This document shows, one piece after another, positions 7,638 through 15,692 of a stretch of DNA of 34,181 bases. Every line of letters starts with the position of its first letter. The stretch's first letter is position 1. The notes beneath the pieces were generated by a model. It was not told the DNA's origin. It searched no databases and saw only the letters and a program-made list of their open reading frames with translations. The position numbers were made by a program, and so were the translations under genes. Where the stretch lies: positions 1-34,181 of the forward strand of contig CAIJOK010000046.1 of assembly GCA_903822205.1 (NCBI GenBank), in the 5' to 3' direction. This stretch comes from an uncultured beta proteobacterium. GTDB taxonomy: Bacteria; Pseudomonadota; Gammaproteobacteria; Burkholderiales; Burkholderiaceae_C.

Positions 7638-9389
7638 TCAGTGTTTGCGGGCCATGATCTGGGCATGCTCATTGATGCCGATCAGGTTAAAAAATGCGGC
7701 CACCAGGGTTGGAACCTCCCGAAACTCGATATGACACCCCAGCGCCTGGCCGTGCGCCGCCCAGTTCAAAATACTGCCTGCTGCCGAAAAATCAACACGG
7801 ATCAAGCGTCGGCATGAGATCACGATCTGCTGCGTGCTGTGAGACATGGTTTCAAGCGAAATCAGAATGTCGGACGCATCTCCCCTCAACTCTCCGGTCA
7901 GTTCTACCCGCCCAACCGGCAATGCACCGTGCGCAGGCAGTGCAGTGCTTGTCATCGCCGCCGTGTCGCACCACTCATCTCCCTGTGCAAACACGGGGCC
8001 ATTGCCATCAACTGTCGGGTTTGCTTGTGGCATCTGGTACAGACGAGTGCAATGAACGTCGCGCCAAGACGGGGGAGATATCTCAAAAGTCACACAATAA
8101 TCAAGTGCAGATAACTCAAAATCATCCTGCAAATGCAACATTCGGAACATGTCAAACCGCAGTGACCACCAAAACGGTGCGATCTGCCTGACCCCGACGG
8201 GTGTGGCAGACCGTACCACATCGATCAACGTGGGTACACCCTCACAGTAAAGTGATACCGGCTGGTCGCACCACTGGGCAAACAGCGATGCCAGCTCCTC
8301 TGCGGCTCCGGGTGTCAGTTGCTGTAGGTTAGACCAGTCCAGTGACCAGGTACTGACAGACTGCCTGTGACCAACTTTGAGCTTGTCAAGCGCCCCCACG
8401 TTCAAGTGGGCAGGACACTGCCAAATGAGGGTGCTGCTCTTGGCCTCTGCGAGCTTAGCCTCCTGTGGCACGACGGCATCCGCTGCGGTTGTCTTGGCCG
8501 TTAAGCCAATTTGTTGCGGGGTTGAAAACCATATCGGTGGTGGTTTATCAAAACGCCGCACGTAATCCAACGCCCACCGTTTAAAACCAGCCTGCTGACC
8601 TGTACACCGGTACAGATCAAACAGAGCCTCAGCCCATACGTCAGCAACCTCCTTGAACACATTGCCAGGCGCAAGGACTGCAAGCAACACGGCCTCTGCA
8701 CCCGAATCATCGCCATTGGCAAACCGAATAGAGGCCTCTTCAAGATCGGGGTCAGAAAGACTACCTCCCAACTCAACAGCAAAAAGTTTGGAGGCTGCCA
8801 CATCACGACTAGGCGACTGGTGTGAACCGATCGTCGTGGGATCATTCAGTAAGGACTTGGCATCGTTGGATGTAGCCCCCATCATCGTGAGCACGTCGTC
8901 CGTGCTGTCAGGCATGGCTTGGGTGGGCACAAAATCGCAGATATCAGAGGTCTGGCCTCGTGAAGAGGGTGAAGATTGCCTGAGGGCCGTAGGTTCACTG
9001 ACACCCGATGGACCAGGCGCAGAGTGTGGGTGACCTTTCCACCACTGCCGCGACATCTGAGCTTCGATCTCGTCGATTTTCTTGAGCGTGTCGGCGCGTT
9101 CTCCCAGGTCGGAATAGTTGGTGGTACCGCGGAAAATCGAGACTTTGCTGGCCATTTCAGGGGTGACCATCAACATACTACGACGCAATTTGCGAAGGTG
9201 ATCAAACTCACGCTTGCGGACGTTGTCGTCGTGCCGCTTGCGCTCAATCATGTTTTTGAGTGCTTGTTTGTTGTGACCGGTGCTGACTTCAGGCCCTGAC
9301 TTGTCCAGGTCCGACCAATCAGTGGTTGGGTTGCGGACAAATCTAGCAACCTTTGAAAGCAGTCCGGAGCTATTGCTGGGGGTGGCCAT
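7638..9389 (-). CDS. Tandem STAS-like domain protein, function unknown
   Basis: A soluble protein of about 583 residues. The N-terminal 110 residues are charged and helical, with a conserved-looking opening (LLSKVARFVRNPTTDWSDLD) and many Arg/Lys/Glu. A low-complexity Ser/Pro region of about 90 residues follows, then a helical tetratricopeptide-like part at about 215-290. Two alpha/beta modules come last, at about 330-430 and 495-583. The last (VELTGELRGDASDILISL, then VDFSAAGSILNW) matches the STAS/MlaB fold, where SAAG occupies the place of the phosphorylatable Ser region. STAS domains act in anti-sigma antagonism, transporter regulation and phospholipid transport. It lies directly downstream of dksA on the same strand. 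The frame extends upstream to ATG 9425, only 10 bases after the dksA stop; that start would add 12 residues and is possible. Confidence 0.6.
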   Translation of the reverse strand: MATPSNSSGLLSKVARFVRNPTTDWSDLDKSGPEVSTGHNKQALKNMIERKRHDDNVRKREFDHLRKLRRSMLMVTPEMASKVSIFRGTTNYSDLGERADTLKKIDEIEAQMSRQWWKGHPHSAPGPSGVSEPTALRQSSPSSRGQTSDICDFVPTQAMPDSTDDVLTMMGATSNDAKSLLNDPTTIGSHQSPSRDVAASKLFAVELGGSLSDPDLEEASIRFANGDDSGAEAVLLAVLAPGNVFKEVADVWAEALFDLYRCTGQQAGFKRWALDYVRRFDKPPPIWFSTPQQIGLTAKTTAADAVVPQEAKLAEAKSSTLIWQCPAHLNVGALDKLKVGHRQSVSTWSLDWSNLQQLTPGAAEELASLFAQWCDQPVSLYCEGVPTLIDVVRSATPVGVRQIAPFWWSLRFDMFRMLHLQDDFELSALDYCVTFEISPPSWRDVHCTRLYQMPQANPTVDGNGPVFAQGDEWCDTAAMTSTALPAHGALPVGRVELTGELRGDASDILISLETMSHSTQQIVISCRRLIRVDFSAAGSILNWAAHGQALGCHIEFREVPTLVAAFFNLIGINEHAQIMARKH

Positions 9390-9435
9390 AGTTAGCAGGC
9401 GTGGGCGACAAAACGTGCCCGTCATTCAACCTGAC

Positions 9436-10620
9436 TTATTCACCAAACATTTTTTGCTTGACCTCGCGGCGCTGCTGGGCCTCAAGCGATAGGTTGGCGG
9501 TGGGTCTGGCCAGTAGCCGCCCTACCCCTATGGCCTCGCCTGTTTCTTCGCAATAACCATAGTTGCCAGTGTCAATGCTGGTGATGGACTGCTCTATCTT
9601 TTTCAAGAGTTTACGCTCACGGTCACGGGTACGAAGCTCCAGCGCATGTTCTTCTTCGATGGTGGCGCGGTCGGTGGGGTCAGGAACCACCACGGTGTCC
9701 TCACGCAGATGCTCGGTGGTTTCTCCAGCATTGCTCAGGATGTCATTTTGAAGTCTGACCAGTTTCAAACGAAAGAAAGCCAGTTGGGTTTCATTCATGT
9801 AGTCATCGTCAGACATGGCCATGATTTCAGCGTCCGATAGTTGTTCAACGGGTTTTTTCTTCCAGTTATTGGTCAGCTTGCTGTCTTTTTTGAGGGCAGA
9901 CGATGTTGGCGACAAAATGGGCAAAGCAGGCGTTGCGCGGGTAAAACTGGCTTTGACAGCGTTGGATGCGACAGATTGCGCCATGGAAGGCACTGTCAAT
10001 TGCACCAGACGCGAGGATGGACGCCCTGATCGCACCGGAACACCCGTCACGGACAAGTCAGGCTCAGGCACTGGCGCAGCGGGCTTAGGGGGGGTGATGG
10101 TTTTTGCTGGCGCAACGGTCGTTGGTGTTTGTGCAGCAACCTTGACAGGTGCAGCAACTTTGGCAGGTTTAACGGGTGTTTCTGCCTGTGTCGAGGGCTT
10201 GGCTTTTGGGGCCACCGGGCCAGCTTTGAGGACGGCTTTGACTTTGGTGGGGACAGACACCTTGGCCTTGGCCACAGGTGTCACAACAGTCTCGGACGCT
10301 GCAACAGGTGGGGTATCCACAGGCGTGGCAGGTGGTTTGGGTTGTGCCACTTTTTTGGGGGCTGGCGATGGCTTAGCTTTTGCTACCTTAGCCTGCTGCG
10401 CCTGCAGTGGTTCGGCTGCTGTCTCATCTGACGGTGCTTTGCCAGACAAGCTCATTTTGAGGGGCCTGGCGGGTTTTGACACCACAGTTTCTGCGACATC
10501 TGTCGCTTCATCAGGGAAAGGGCGAGGTGCTTTGGCAACTACCTTGGCAGGAGGTGTAGATGTGGCCTGTTCGGGCTTTTGTGTGCCAGTTTTAAGGGTG
10601 TCGGATTTTTTTTTTGTCAC
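9436..10620 (-). CDS. dksA: DksA-type RNA polymerase-binding regulator with long N-terminal extension
   Basis: DksA binds the RNA polymerase secondary channel and, with ppGpp, resets rRNA and amino-acid promoters. Residues 250-394 cover the whole family: the coiled-coil helix (LAFFRLKLVRLQNDIL), the acidic tip DPTDRA with Asp314, Asp317 and Ala319, then ELRTRDRERKLLKKIE, and the C-terminal globular part (YGYCEETGEAIGVGRLLARP). Only one of the four zinc-binding cysteines is present (Cys357), a variant known in other Burkholderiales and alphaproteobacteria. The first ~240 residues are an extra Lys/Ala/Pro/Val-rich, disordered-looking, strongly basic tail reminiscent of histone H1-like or AlgP tails. 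Enterobacterial DksA is 151 residues. The ATG at 10620 is kept because AGGCCC lies just upstream. A shorter product starting inside the tail is possible. Confidence 0.85.
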   Translation of the reverse strand: MTKKKSDTLKTGTQKPEQATSTPPAKVVAKAPRPFPDEATDVAETVVSKPARPLKMSLSGKAPSDETAAEPLQAQQAKVAKAKPSPAPKKVAQPKPPATPVDTPPVAASETVVTPVAKAKVSVPTKVKAVLKAGPVAPKAKPSTQAETPVKPAKVAAPVKVAAQTPTTVAPAKTITPPKPAAPVPEPDLSVTGVPVRSGRPSSRLVQLTVPSMAQSVASNAVKASFTRATPALPILSPTSSALKKDSKLTNNWKKKPVEQLSDAEIMAMSDDDYMNETQLAFFRLKLVRLQNDILSNAGETTEHLREDTVVVPDPTDRATIEEEHALELRTRDRERKLLKKIEQSITSIDTGNYGYCEETGEAIGVGRLLARPTANLSLEAQQRREVKQKMFGE

Positions 10621-10707
10621 AGTGGGCCTCCTGGGGGTTTTAACGGCGGGTGAGTGTAGTGTTTTGCTGGCCGATCAAAGGCATCACCAACAGTCCCTGC
10701 TGATTCT

Positions 10708-11766
10708 TCAAACCAGGCTCTGCTCCATGCCCTGTAAAAAAATGTCCACAGGCAGGTCGATCCCGATAAAAACCATTTTGCTTTCACGCTTTTCACCGTC
10801 AGCCCACACCTGGCCCAAGTCGCTGCCCATCAACTGGTGCACTCCCTGAAAGATCACCTTACGGTCAGTGCCCTGCATGGACAAAACGCCCTTGTAGCGC
10901 AACATACGCGGGCCATAGACCTCAACCATCGCCCCCAAAAAGTCCTCAAGACGCTTCGGGTCAAGGGCCTTGTCTGACCTAAAGACAAAACTAGACACAT
11001 CGTCATGTAGCGCGTGGGGGCGGCCATGGTGGTGATCTAGCCGGTGTGACTGGCAGCCGCAGTCAGTACCGTGTTCGTGGCAGCGAGGGTGATGGTCGTG
11101 ACCATCATTGCTTTGCAAAAAGTCAGGGTCAATACCCAGCCTGTCGTCTAAATGAAAGCCGTGTAGGTCAAAAATATCAGACAAAAGCACATCGCCAAAA
11201 TGCACGGCCTGCAAACGGGCACGGGGATTCATCTGGCGCAACCGGTCCATGAGAGCTGTAGTGTCTGACGCAGCCACCAAATCGGTCTTGCTGATAAAAA
11301 TCTGGTCGGCAAAACCTACCTGACGGCGGGCTTCCTGATGCTGGTCAAGCTGCGCCTGTGCGTGTTTGGCATCCACCAGTGTCAAGATCGAGTCCAGCAG
11401 ATAGCAGGTGGCAACCTCGTCATCCATAAAAAAAGTCTGCACCACTGGCCCAGGGTCTGCCACACCGGTGGTCTCAATCACCACACGGTCAAAGTCAAGC
11501 AGGCCTTGGCGTTTTTGCGTGGCCAGCAATTGCAGTGCAGCACGCAAATCTTCGCGGATGGTGCAGCAAATACAGCCGTTGTTCATTTGGATGATCTGCT
11601 CTTTGCTGCCGGTCACCAAAATGTCGTGGTCAATATTCTCTGAACCAAACTCGTTTTCGATGATGGCGAGTTTCAGACCGTGATTTTGCGACAAAACACG
11701 CTTTAAGAGTGTGGTCTTGCCGGCCCCCAAAAAACCGGTCAGGATGGTGGCAGAGATCATGCTCAT
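10708..11766 (-). CDS. CobW/COG0523-family GTP-binding metallochaperone
   Basis: A G3E GTPase of about 352 residues. After the start come Walker A GFLGAGKTT, the family's metal-binding CxCC motif (NGCICCTIRED), an ETTGVADP switch segment, and SKTD as the guanine-specificity motif. Between the GTPase and the CobW C-terminal domain lies a His/Cys-rich loop (DGHDHHPRCHEHGTDCGC, then HRLDHHHGRPH), typical of members that carry zinc or another divalent metal. It is most like the YjiA/zinc-chaperone branch; cobalamin synthesis is less likely because no cob genes are near. The frame is open to 11907, but family proteins begin M-S-x-I-x-A-T-I-L-T-G, so ATG 11766 is chosen; 11775 and 11760 are alternatives. 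It precedes dksA on the same strand with an 87-base gap. Confidence 0.85.
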   Translation of the reverse strand: MSMISATILTGFLGAGKTTLLKRVLSQNHGLKLAIIENEFGSENIDHDILVTGSKEQIIQMNNGCICCTIREDLRAALQLLATQKRQGLLDFDRVVIETTGVADPGPVVQTFFMDDEVATCYLLDSILTLVDAKHAQAQLDQHQEARRQVGFADQIFISKTDLVAASDTTALMDRLRQMNPRARLQAVHFGDVLLSDIFDLHGFHLDDRLGIDPDFLQSNDGHDHHPRCHEHGTDCGCQSHRLDHHHGRPHALHDDVSSFVFRSDKALDPKRLEDFLGAMVEVYGPRMLRYKGVLSMQGTDRKVIFQGVHQLMGSDLGQVWADGEKRESKMVFIGIDLPVDIFLQGMEQSLV

Positions 11767-11778
11767 GATGCCCATCGT

Positions 11779-11815
11779 AAAAAAGCGGCGAGTGTAATGT
11801 TGCCTTTTTAGCCGC
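11779..11815 (-). promoter_or_regulatory. Terminator-like hairpin in the cobW leader
   Basis: On the minus strand GCGGC (11815-11811) pairs with GCCGC (11789-11785) and is followed at once by six T (11784-11779). It sits directly before the candidate start codons (11775 and 11766). The loop is long (21 bases) and the stem short, so this may be chance. If real, it would act as an attenuator or as the terminator of something upstream. Confidence 0.25.
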
Positions 11816-11952
11816 AAACAAAGTCGATGCCAGCGTGAAGGCACCACTGAGCATCTCCCTGAAAGACCGCGTGCGTTTGCACGACGGTGGTTCATTTTGA
11901 TGCACAATCCAGCCTTTCTCCGTGTTCTCTTCTATTTTTTTGGAGCTTATCA

Positions 11953-13527
11953 ATGAACCCATTTGCTAAAACTTTCAGCCTGACGGCTTGCGCCTTGGCT
12001 GCGTCCCTGATGATCAGCGCCTGCGGCGGAGGGTCATCGACCGATGTCACCAAGCCCACGGTCAACATTACGTCCTCCGCTGATGCTGCGGGTGTGGTCA
12101 CGTTTACCTTCACGTTCAGTGAGCCTGTCCGCAGTTTTACTAAGGAAAACGTGACGGTGACTGGCGGTAACTACGGGGTATTTGCTGCTAGTACCACACT
12201 GCCCAATGTTTACACACTGACCGTCACACCAACGACCGGCCCTATCACCGTGGCGCTTAGCGCCGGTATATTGTCTGATTTGGCCGGCAACCCCATTGAC
12301 GTTGTTCCAGCCACACCCGGCTCAACCACGACTGCCGGCGGTACGACAACCACAACTGCGGCTGGTGCAACATCGACCACTGCTGCTGCAACATCGACCA
12401 CTGCTGCTGCAACATCGACCACTGCTGCTGCGACATCGACCACTGCTGCTGCAACATCGACCACTGCTGCTGCGACATCAACTACGGCTGGTGCGACATC
12501 GACCACAGCCACAGTCACAACGACCACTGTCGCACCCGGCCCTGCACCCACTGTTGCAATCACGGCAACCCCTCTGACGGGCGGCAACGTGCGGTTTATC
12601 TTCAACTTCAGTGCAAACGTTGGCACTTCGTTCACCACTTCAGACGTTGCCATCGTAGGCGGTGGCGCTGCGACAGTCGGCACAGCACCGGCAGTCGGTG
12701 TACAACAATCCACCACCAATCCATTGATTTACACATTGGATGTAACGCCCACAGCGGTTGCCGTTAACGTGACCATAGCCGCCAATGCATTCAGCGCGTC
12801 CAATGCTACCAATACTGCGGCTGCAGCCCTCAACTACACGGTGCCGTTCATTTTCGCCAGTGACTACTACGACGGTGGTAGCGGTACCAGCATTGGCATT
12901 GATACAGCAACTGGCAACAGCAAAATAGCCTCCGCTGAAGGAGGGGCTTTTGGCATTTACTGGGATAAAGCAGCGGGCGTGAAGGCTGCTATTTGGTGGG
13001 GTCAGGTGTACTCAACGTTCGGCAAGTCAGCAGACCCCAGTGTGGGCTGGGGTTGGGGTATTGACAGCACCGCCACAAAACCGGGTTGGTTGGCGGGATA
13101 TGTCAATGCGCCCAACAATGTCACAGCCGATGTGTCTGCCCGTAACAATTTGGAGATCGTGTTGAACGCAAACTCCCAACTGGCAGCCACCAGTCCGACA
13201 TTTTCAGTGTTACTGGTTAGCCCCGATGTTGGGACGGGAGCTACTGCATGTACGCCAAAATTGACTGGATCTGTCAAACTGACGGATATAACGGGTTTGG
13301 CTTTTCCGTTGTACAAGCTGCCGTTGAGCGGGTTTACTTTGAACAGTCCCGCTTGCACTGGCTACACCACAGCAGCAGATGTTCTTAAAAAAGTCAGTGC
13401 TGTGCATGTACAGGCAACCAGTGATATCCAGTATAAGACCCAGGCAGTTGACCAGACCACGAAGGCTCCCCTCGTGCCTGCTACCTATGCCAACGGTTTT
13501 GTCCTTGGCAAAATCTATTTTGATTGA
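11953..13527 (+). CDS. Ig-like domain lipoprotein with Thr-rich repeat linker
   Basis: A surface-type lipoprotein of 524 residues. The signal sequence ends in lipobox ISAC with Cys24, followed by GGGSS, so outer-membrane sorting is expected. Residues about 33-117 form a bacterial Ig-like domain (VTFTFTFSEPV, YTLTVTPTTG, LSDLAGN). Residues about 120-195 are a Thr/Ala linker of seven near-identical ATSTTAA units. Residues about 198-300 look like a second Ig-like domain (VRFIFNFSANVG, YTLDVTP). The rest (about 305-524) is a C-terminal domain opening FIFASDYYDGGSG, with two Cys that could pair, which I do not recognise. The ATG at 11953 has TGGAG eight bases upstream; the frame is open further upstream but lacks a signal. 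It heads a three-gene surface cluster. Its ligand is unknown; adhesion or glycan binding would be a guess. Confidence 0.75.
   Translation: MNPFAKTFSLTACALAASLMISACGGGSSTDVTKPTVNITSSADAAGVVTFTFTFSEPVRSFTKENVTVTGGNYGVFAASTTLPNVYTLTVTPTTGPITVALSAGILSDLAGNPIDVVPATPGSTTTAGGTTTTTAAGATSTTAAATSTTAAATSTTAAATSTTAAATSTTAAATSTTAGATSTTATVTTTTVAPGPAPTVAITATPLTGGNVRFIFNFSANVGTSFTTSDVAIVGGGAATVGTAPAVGVQQSTTNPLIYTLDVTPTAVAVNVTIAANAFSASNATNTAAAALNYTVPFIFASDYYDGGSGTSIGIDTATGNSKIASAEGGAFGIYWDKAAGVKAAIWWGQVYSTFGKSADPSVGWGWGIDSTATKPGWLAGYVNAPNNVTADVSARNNLEIVLNANSQLAATSPTFSVLLVSPDVGTGATACTPKLTGSVKLTDITGLAFPLYKLPLSGFTLNSPACTGYTTAADVLKKVSAVHVQATSDIQYKTQAVDQTTKAPLVPATYANGFVLGKIYFD
12361..12507 (+). repeat. Seven 21-bp tandem repeats inside the lipoprotein gene
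   Basis: Seven consecutive 21-base units, consensus GCTGCTGCAACATCGACCACT with silent or near-silent changes, encode AAATSTT-type heptads. Because the unit is a multiple of three, loss or gain of copies keeps the reading frame and only changes linker length. Confidence 0.9.
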
Positions 13528-13552
13528 TTTCGCTTGATTTGACTGTATTGAT

Positions 13553-13582
13553 AACCCCCGCCAAATGGTGGGGGTTTTTTTA
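13553..13582 (+). terminator. Rho-independent terminator between the two lipoprotein genes
   Basis: AACCCCCGCC at 13553-13562 pairs with GGTGGGGGTT at 13567-13576 (one G-T wobble) around an AAAT loop, followed by a T-run to 13581. It is strong and correctly placed 26 bases after the first lipoprotein stop. The next gene starts only about 22 bases later, so that gene must rely on read-through or on a promoter inside the first gene. Confidence 0.85.
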
Positions 13583-13604
13583 TTCAATTTTTTGGAGTAC
13601 TGTT

Positions 13605-15668
13605 ATGCAATTCAAACTTCGTTTAATTCCGGCTGCTACCACCGTTTGTGTGCTTGCGGCCTGTAGTGGCGGCGGCGGATCGGGCGGAATACCCACACCC
13701 ATACCCACAAGCGGTGTGGTGGTGGATGGCTATGTGAAAGGCGCCAAGGTAACTTGCGATACCAATAACAATGGCCTGACTGACACGGGTGAGGCTTTTG
13801 TTTTTTCCATTGCAACCGGTGCGTTTATCTTTCCGCAGGGCTGCGCGTCTCCAATGTTGTCCAGTGGAGGTACGAGCATTGACACCGATCTCTTGTTTGT
13901 GGGCCTGATGAGGGCCACCGCTGGGGCCAAAGTGATCTCGCCACTGACCACCTTGGTGGCCCACGGCGCGACGCAGGACCAGGTCAATCATGCTCTCGGA
14001 CTAACCGCTGGCACGGCGCTGAATACGCTTGACCCCCGCGCCCAGAACGCCAATGGCGAACTGGTTAACCCTGACCTGCTGAAGAAGACTCTGGCAGTGC
14101 AGCAGCTGCTGCAAAAAGCCACTGAAACAACTGCGGGCCTGGCCGGTATCACAGGCAGCGCAGCGCTTGAGCCCATTTATGACGCAGTGGCCAAAGCCTT
14201 TGCTGCGGGCTTTGCGTCTGATGCCACACCACTGATCACGACAACCGGCACTGGTGCGGGAACGATCGACCTTGCGCGTCTTAAGGTGCTGGTTAGTGCT
14301 GCCGAAACGGGTGTTGCCAGCTCTCCCACAGTTGACCCTGCCGTCAAGGCTGCACTGGCCGCCGCAGGTGGCCCTGCCCAATTGGCCAACGTGATCAGTC
14401 CAGCACTCAAGGTTCAAGCTGACCCCTATCTGGCTGTAGTGTCAGACGCTGCGTCCATCACAGCAGTCACCAAGGCGGGTCAGGACAACAAAGTGATCGC
14501 CAGCAGTGTCAAGGTGGCTTTGACTAGCGGTGAATTGGCTTCGTCCACTCCGTCAGCCGCCATCACCACACTGGCCAGTTTGATTGCAGGCAATGCTGCG
14601 ATCTCCATACCGATGACCACCACGACAACTGGCAGCAACACGACCACTACCGCTGCCGGTGGAACGACCACAACCGCTGCCGTTGGAACGACGACGACCG
14701 CTGCCGGTGGAACAACCACTACCGCTGCCGGTGGAACGAGCACAACCGCTGTCGTTGGAACGACGACGACCGCTGCCGGTGGAACAACCACTACCGCTGC
14801 CGGTGGAACGAGCACAACCGCTGCCGTTGGAACGACGACGACCGCTGCCGGTGGAACAACCACTACCGCTGCCGGTGGAACGACGACGACTGTAGTTGGT
14901 AAAACCACCACGACCGCAGTGGGTGGAACCACCACGACCGTGGGTTCTTCCACCACCACGACAGCCGGTCCCATCGCTGGTAATTTTCTTTATCTGACCA
15001 ACGATGCCATCAGCCTGGCAGACGGTGTGTCTGAGACCAGCTACACCATGGCGCAGTTCCAGTCCACCACGGGTATTGATGTCAAGTGGCCGATGGCCAG
15101 CACGACCGCCATCAAGTTCAAACTGGCCGAGAACGGTAGCTTTAACTTTGTGGCAGGGCAGACGCTTGAAGCGGCCATGACCATCACCCAGGACACACCG
15201 GCAGGGTCAGGGCAGGTCAGCGCCTACATCAGAAATGTCAAGGTCACCAAAACAGGCAGCAGTATTGTTCTGTCTGTGCCAGCGTTGGCTGATGCGATGG
15301 TCTATGGTGTGTCTGGCGATGGCAAAAAAAATGCCGTTGTTGACTTTTCTAAGTCTGTCGCCAATGTGACCAATACCTTGTCGTCTGTTGCCAATACCGT
15401 GAGCACCGTGGTGCTGGGCGATGTGGTGAACTATGCTGTCAATGGGGTCAGCAATGACTTTAGCAACATTTATGCCCTGTCCGGCAAGTACAAGGTCACG
15501 GTTGTGGTCAGCCAGTTGCCGCTCAGCCAAGCGAATGGAAAGGCATTTACACCACTCACTGTGTCTGTGCCCACGCAGGTCGATCCCACCACAAAGCTCC
15601 CTGTGGAGTCGTCTAAGGTATCGGTGACCGGTTATGGTCTGGTGGGTTACATCAACCTGGTCAAATAA
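13605..15668 (+). CDS. Lipoprotein with calcium-loop-like motif and Thr-rich repeat stalk
   Basis: A 687-residue lipoprotein. The signal ends in lipobox LAAC with Cys20, then SGGGGSGG. The N-terminal domain (about 35-340) begins VVVDGYVKGAKVTCDTNNNG and contains D-x-N-x-N-G-x-x-D-x-G-E at residues 52-63, the spacing of a calcium-binding EF-hand/dockerin-type loop. GCASP and VISPLTTLVAHGA follow, a pattern seen in other proteobacterial surface lipoproteins. Residues about 341-460 are a Thr-rich stalk (TTTTAAGG units). Residues about 461-687 form a beta-rich C-terminal domain without a name I can give. The ATG at 13605 has TGGAG seven bases upstream, and the frame open to 13524 would lack a signal. 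The gene shares its layout (globular, Thr linker, globular) with the preceding lipoprotein but not obvious sequence. Thr-rich stalks are often O-glycosylated or act as spacers. Confidence 0.75.
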   Translation: MQFKLRLIPAATTVCVLAACSGGGGSGGIPTPIPTSGVVVDGYVKGAKVTCDTNNNGLTDTGEAFVFSIATGAFIFPQGCASPMLSSGGTSIDTDLLFVGLMRATAGAKVISPLTTLVAHGATQDQVNHALGLTAGTALNTLDPRAQNANGELVNPDLLKKTLAVQQLLQKATETTAGLAGITGSAALEPIYDAVAKAFAAGFASDATPLITTTGTGAGTIDLARLKVLVSAAETGVASSPTVDPAVKAALAAAGGPAQLANVISPALKVQADPYLAVVSDAASITAVTKAGQDNKVIASSVKVALTSGELASSTPSAAITTLASLIAGNAAISIPMTTTTTGSNTTTTAAGGTTTTAAVGTTTTAAGGTTTTAAGGTSTTAVVGTTTTAAGGTTTTAAGGTSTTAAVGTTTTAAGGTTTTAAGGTTTTVVGKTTTTAVGGTTTTVGSSTTTTAGPIAGNFLYLTNDAISLADGVSETSYTMAQFQSTTGIDVKWPMASTTAIKFKLAENGSFNFVAGQTLEAAMTITQDTPAGSGQVSAYIRNVKVTKTGSSIVLSVPALADAMVYGVSGDGKKNAVVDFSKSVANVTNTLSSVANTVSTVVLGDVVNYAVNGVSNDFSNIYALSGKYKVTVVVSQLPLSQANGKAFTPLTVSVPTQVDPTTKLPVESSKVSVTGYGLVGYINLVK
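14661..14876 (+). repeat. Three 72-bp higher-order repeats (24-bp subunits)
   Basis: The Thr-stalk DNA is built from 24-base units (GGAACNACNACNACCGCTGCCGGT-like) arranged as an ordered triplet that itself repeats three times, 72 bases each, nearly identically. Degenerate units continue to about 14970. This is evidence of recent duplication by the triplet, not of single units. All units keep the reading frame. Confidence 0.9.
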
Positions 15669-15692
15669 GCATCGTTCTTAAGTATCGTTCTC

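Noticed and set aside
9815-10849. 344-residue plus-strand open frame opposite dksA
   Set aside because: It is Ala/Gly/Thr low complexity produced by reading the Lys/Ala/Pro tail of DksA in antisense, and it runs into the next gene. The dksA core is unmistakable on the other strand.
11770-11830. Zur-type operator upstream of the metallochaperone gene
   Set aside because: Only one half-site-like TAATGTT is visible, without the dyad partner.
12210-12719. Val-rich minus-strand frame over the lipoprotein repeats
   Set aside because: It is the antisense of the Thr/Ala repeats. The same applies to 14480-14974.
12361-14876. CRISPR array suggested by the tandem repeats
   Set aside because: Units are contiguous without unique spacers and encode in-frame Thr/Ala peptide repeats.
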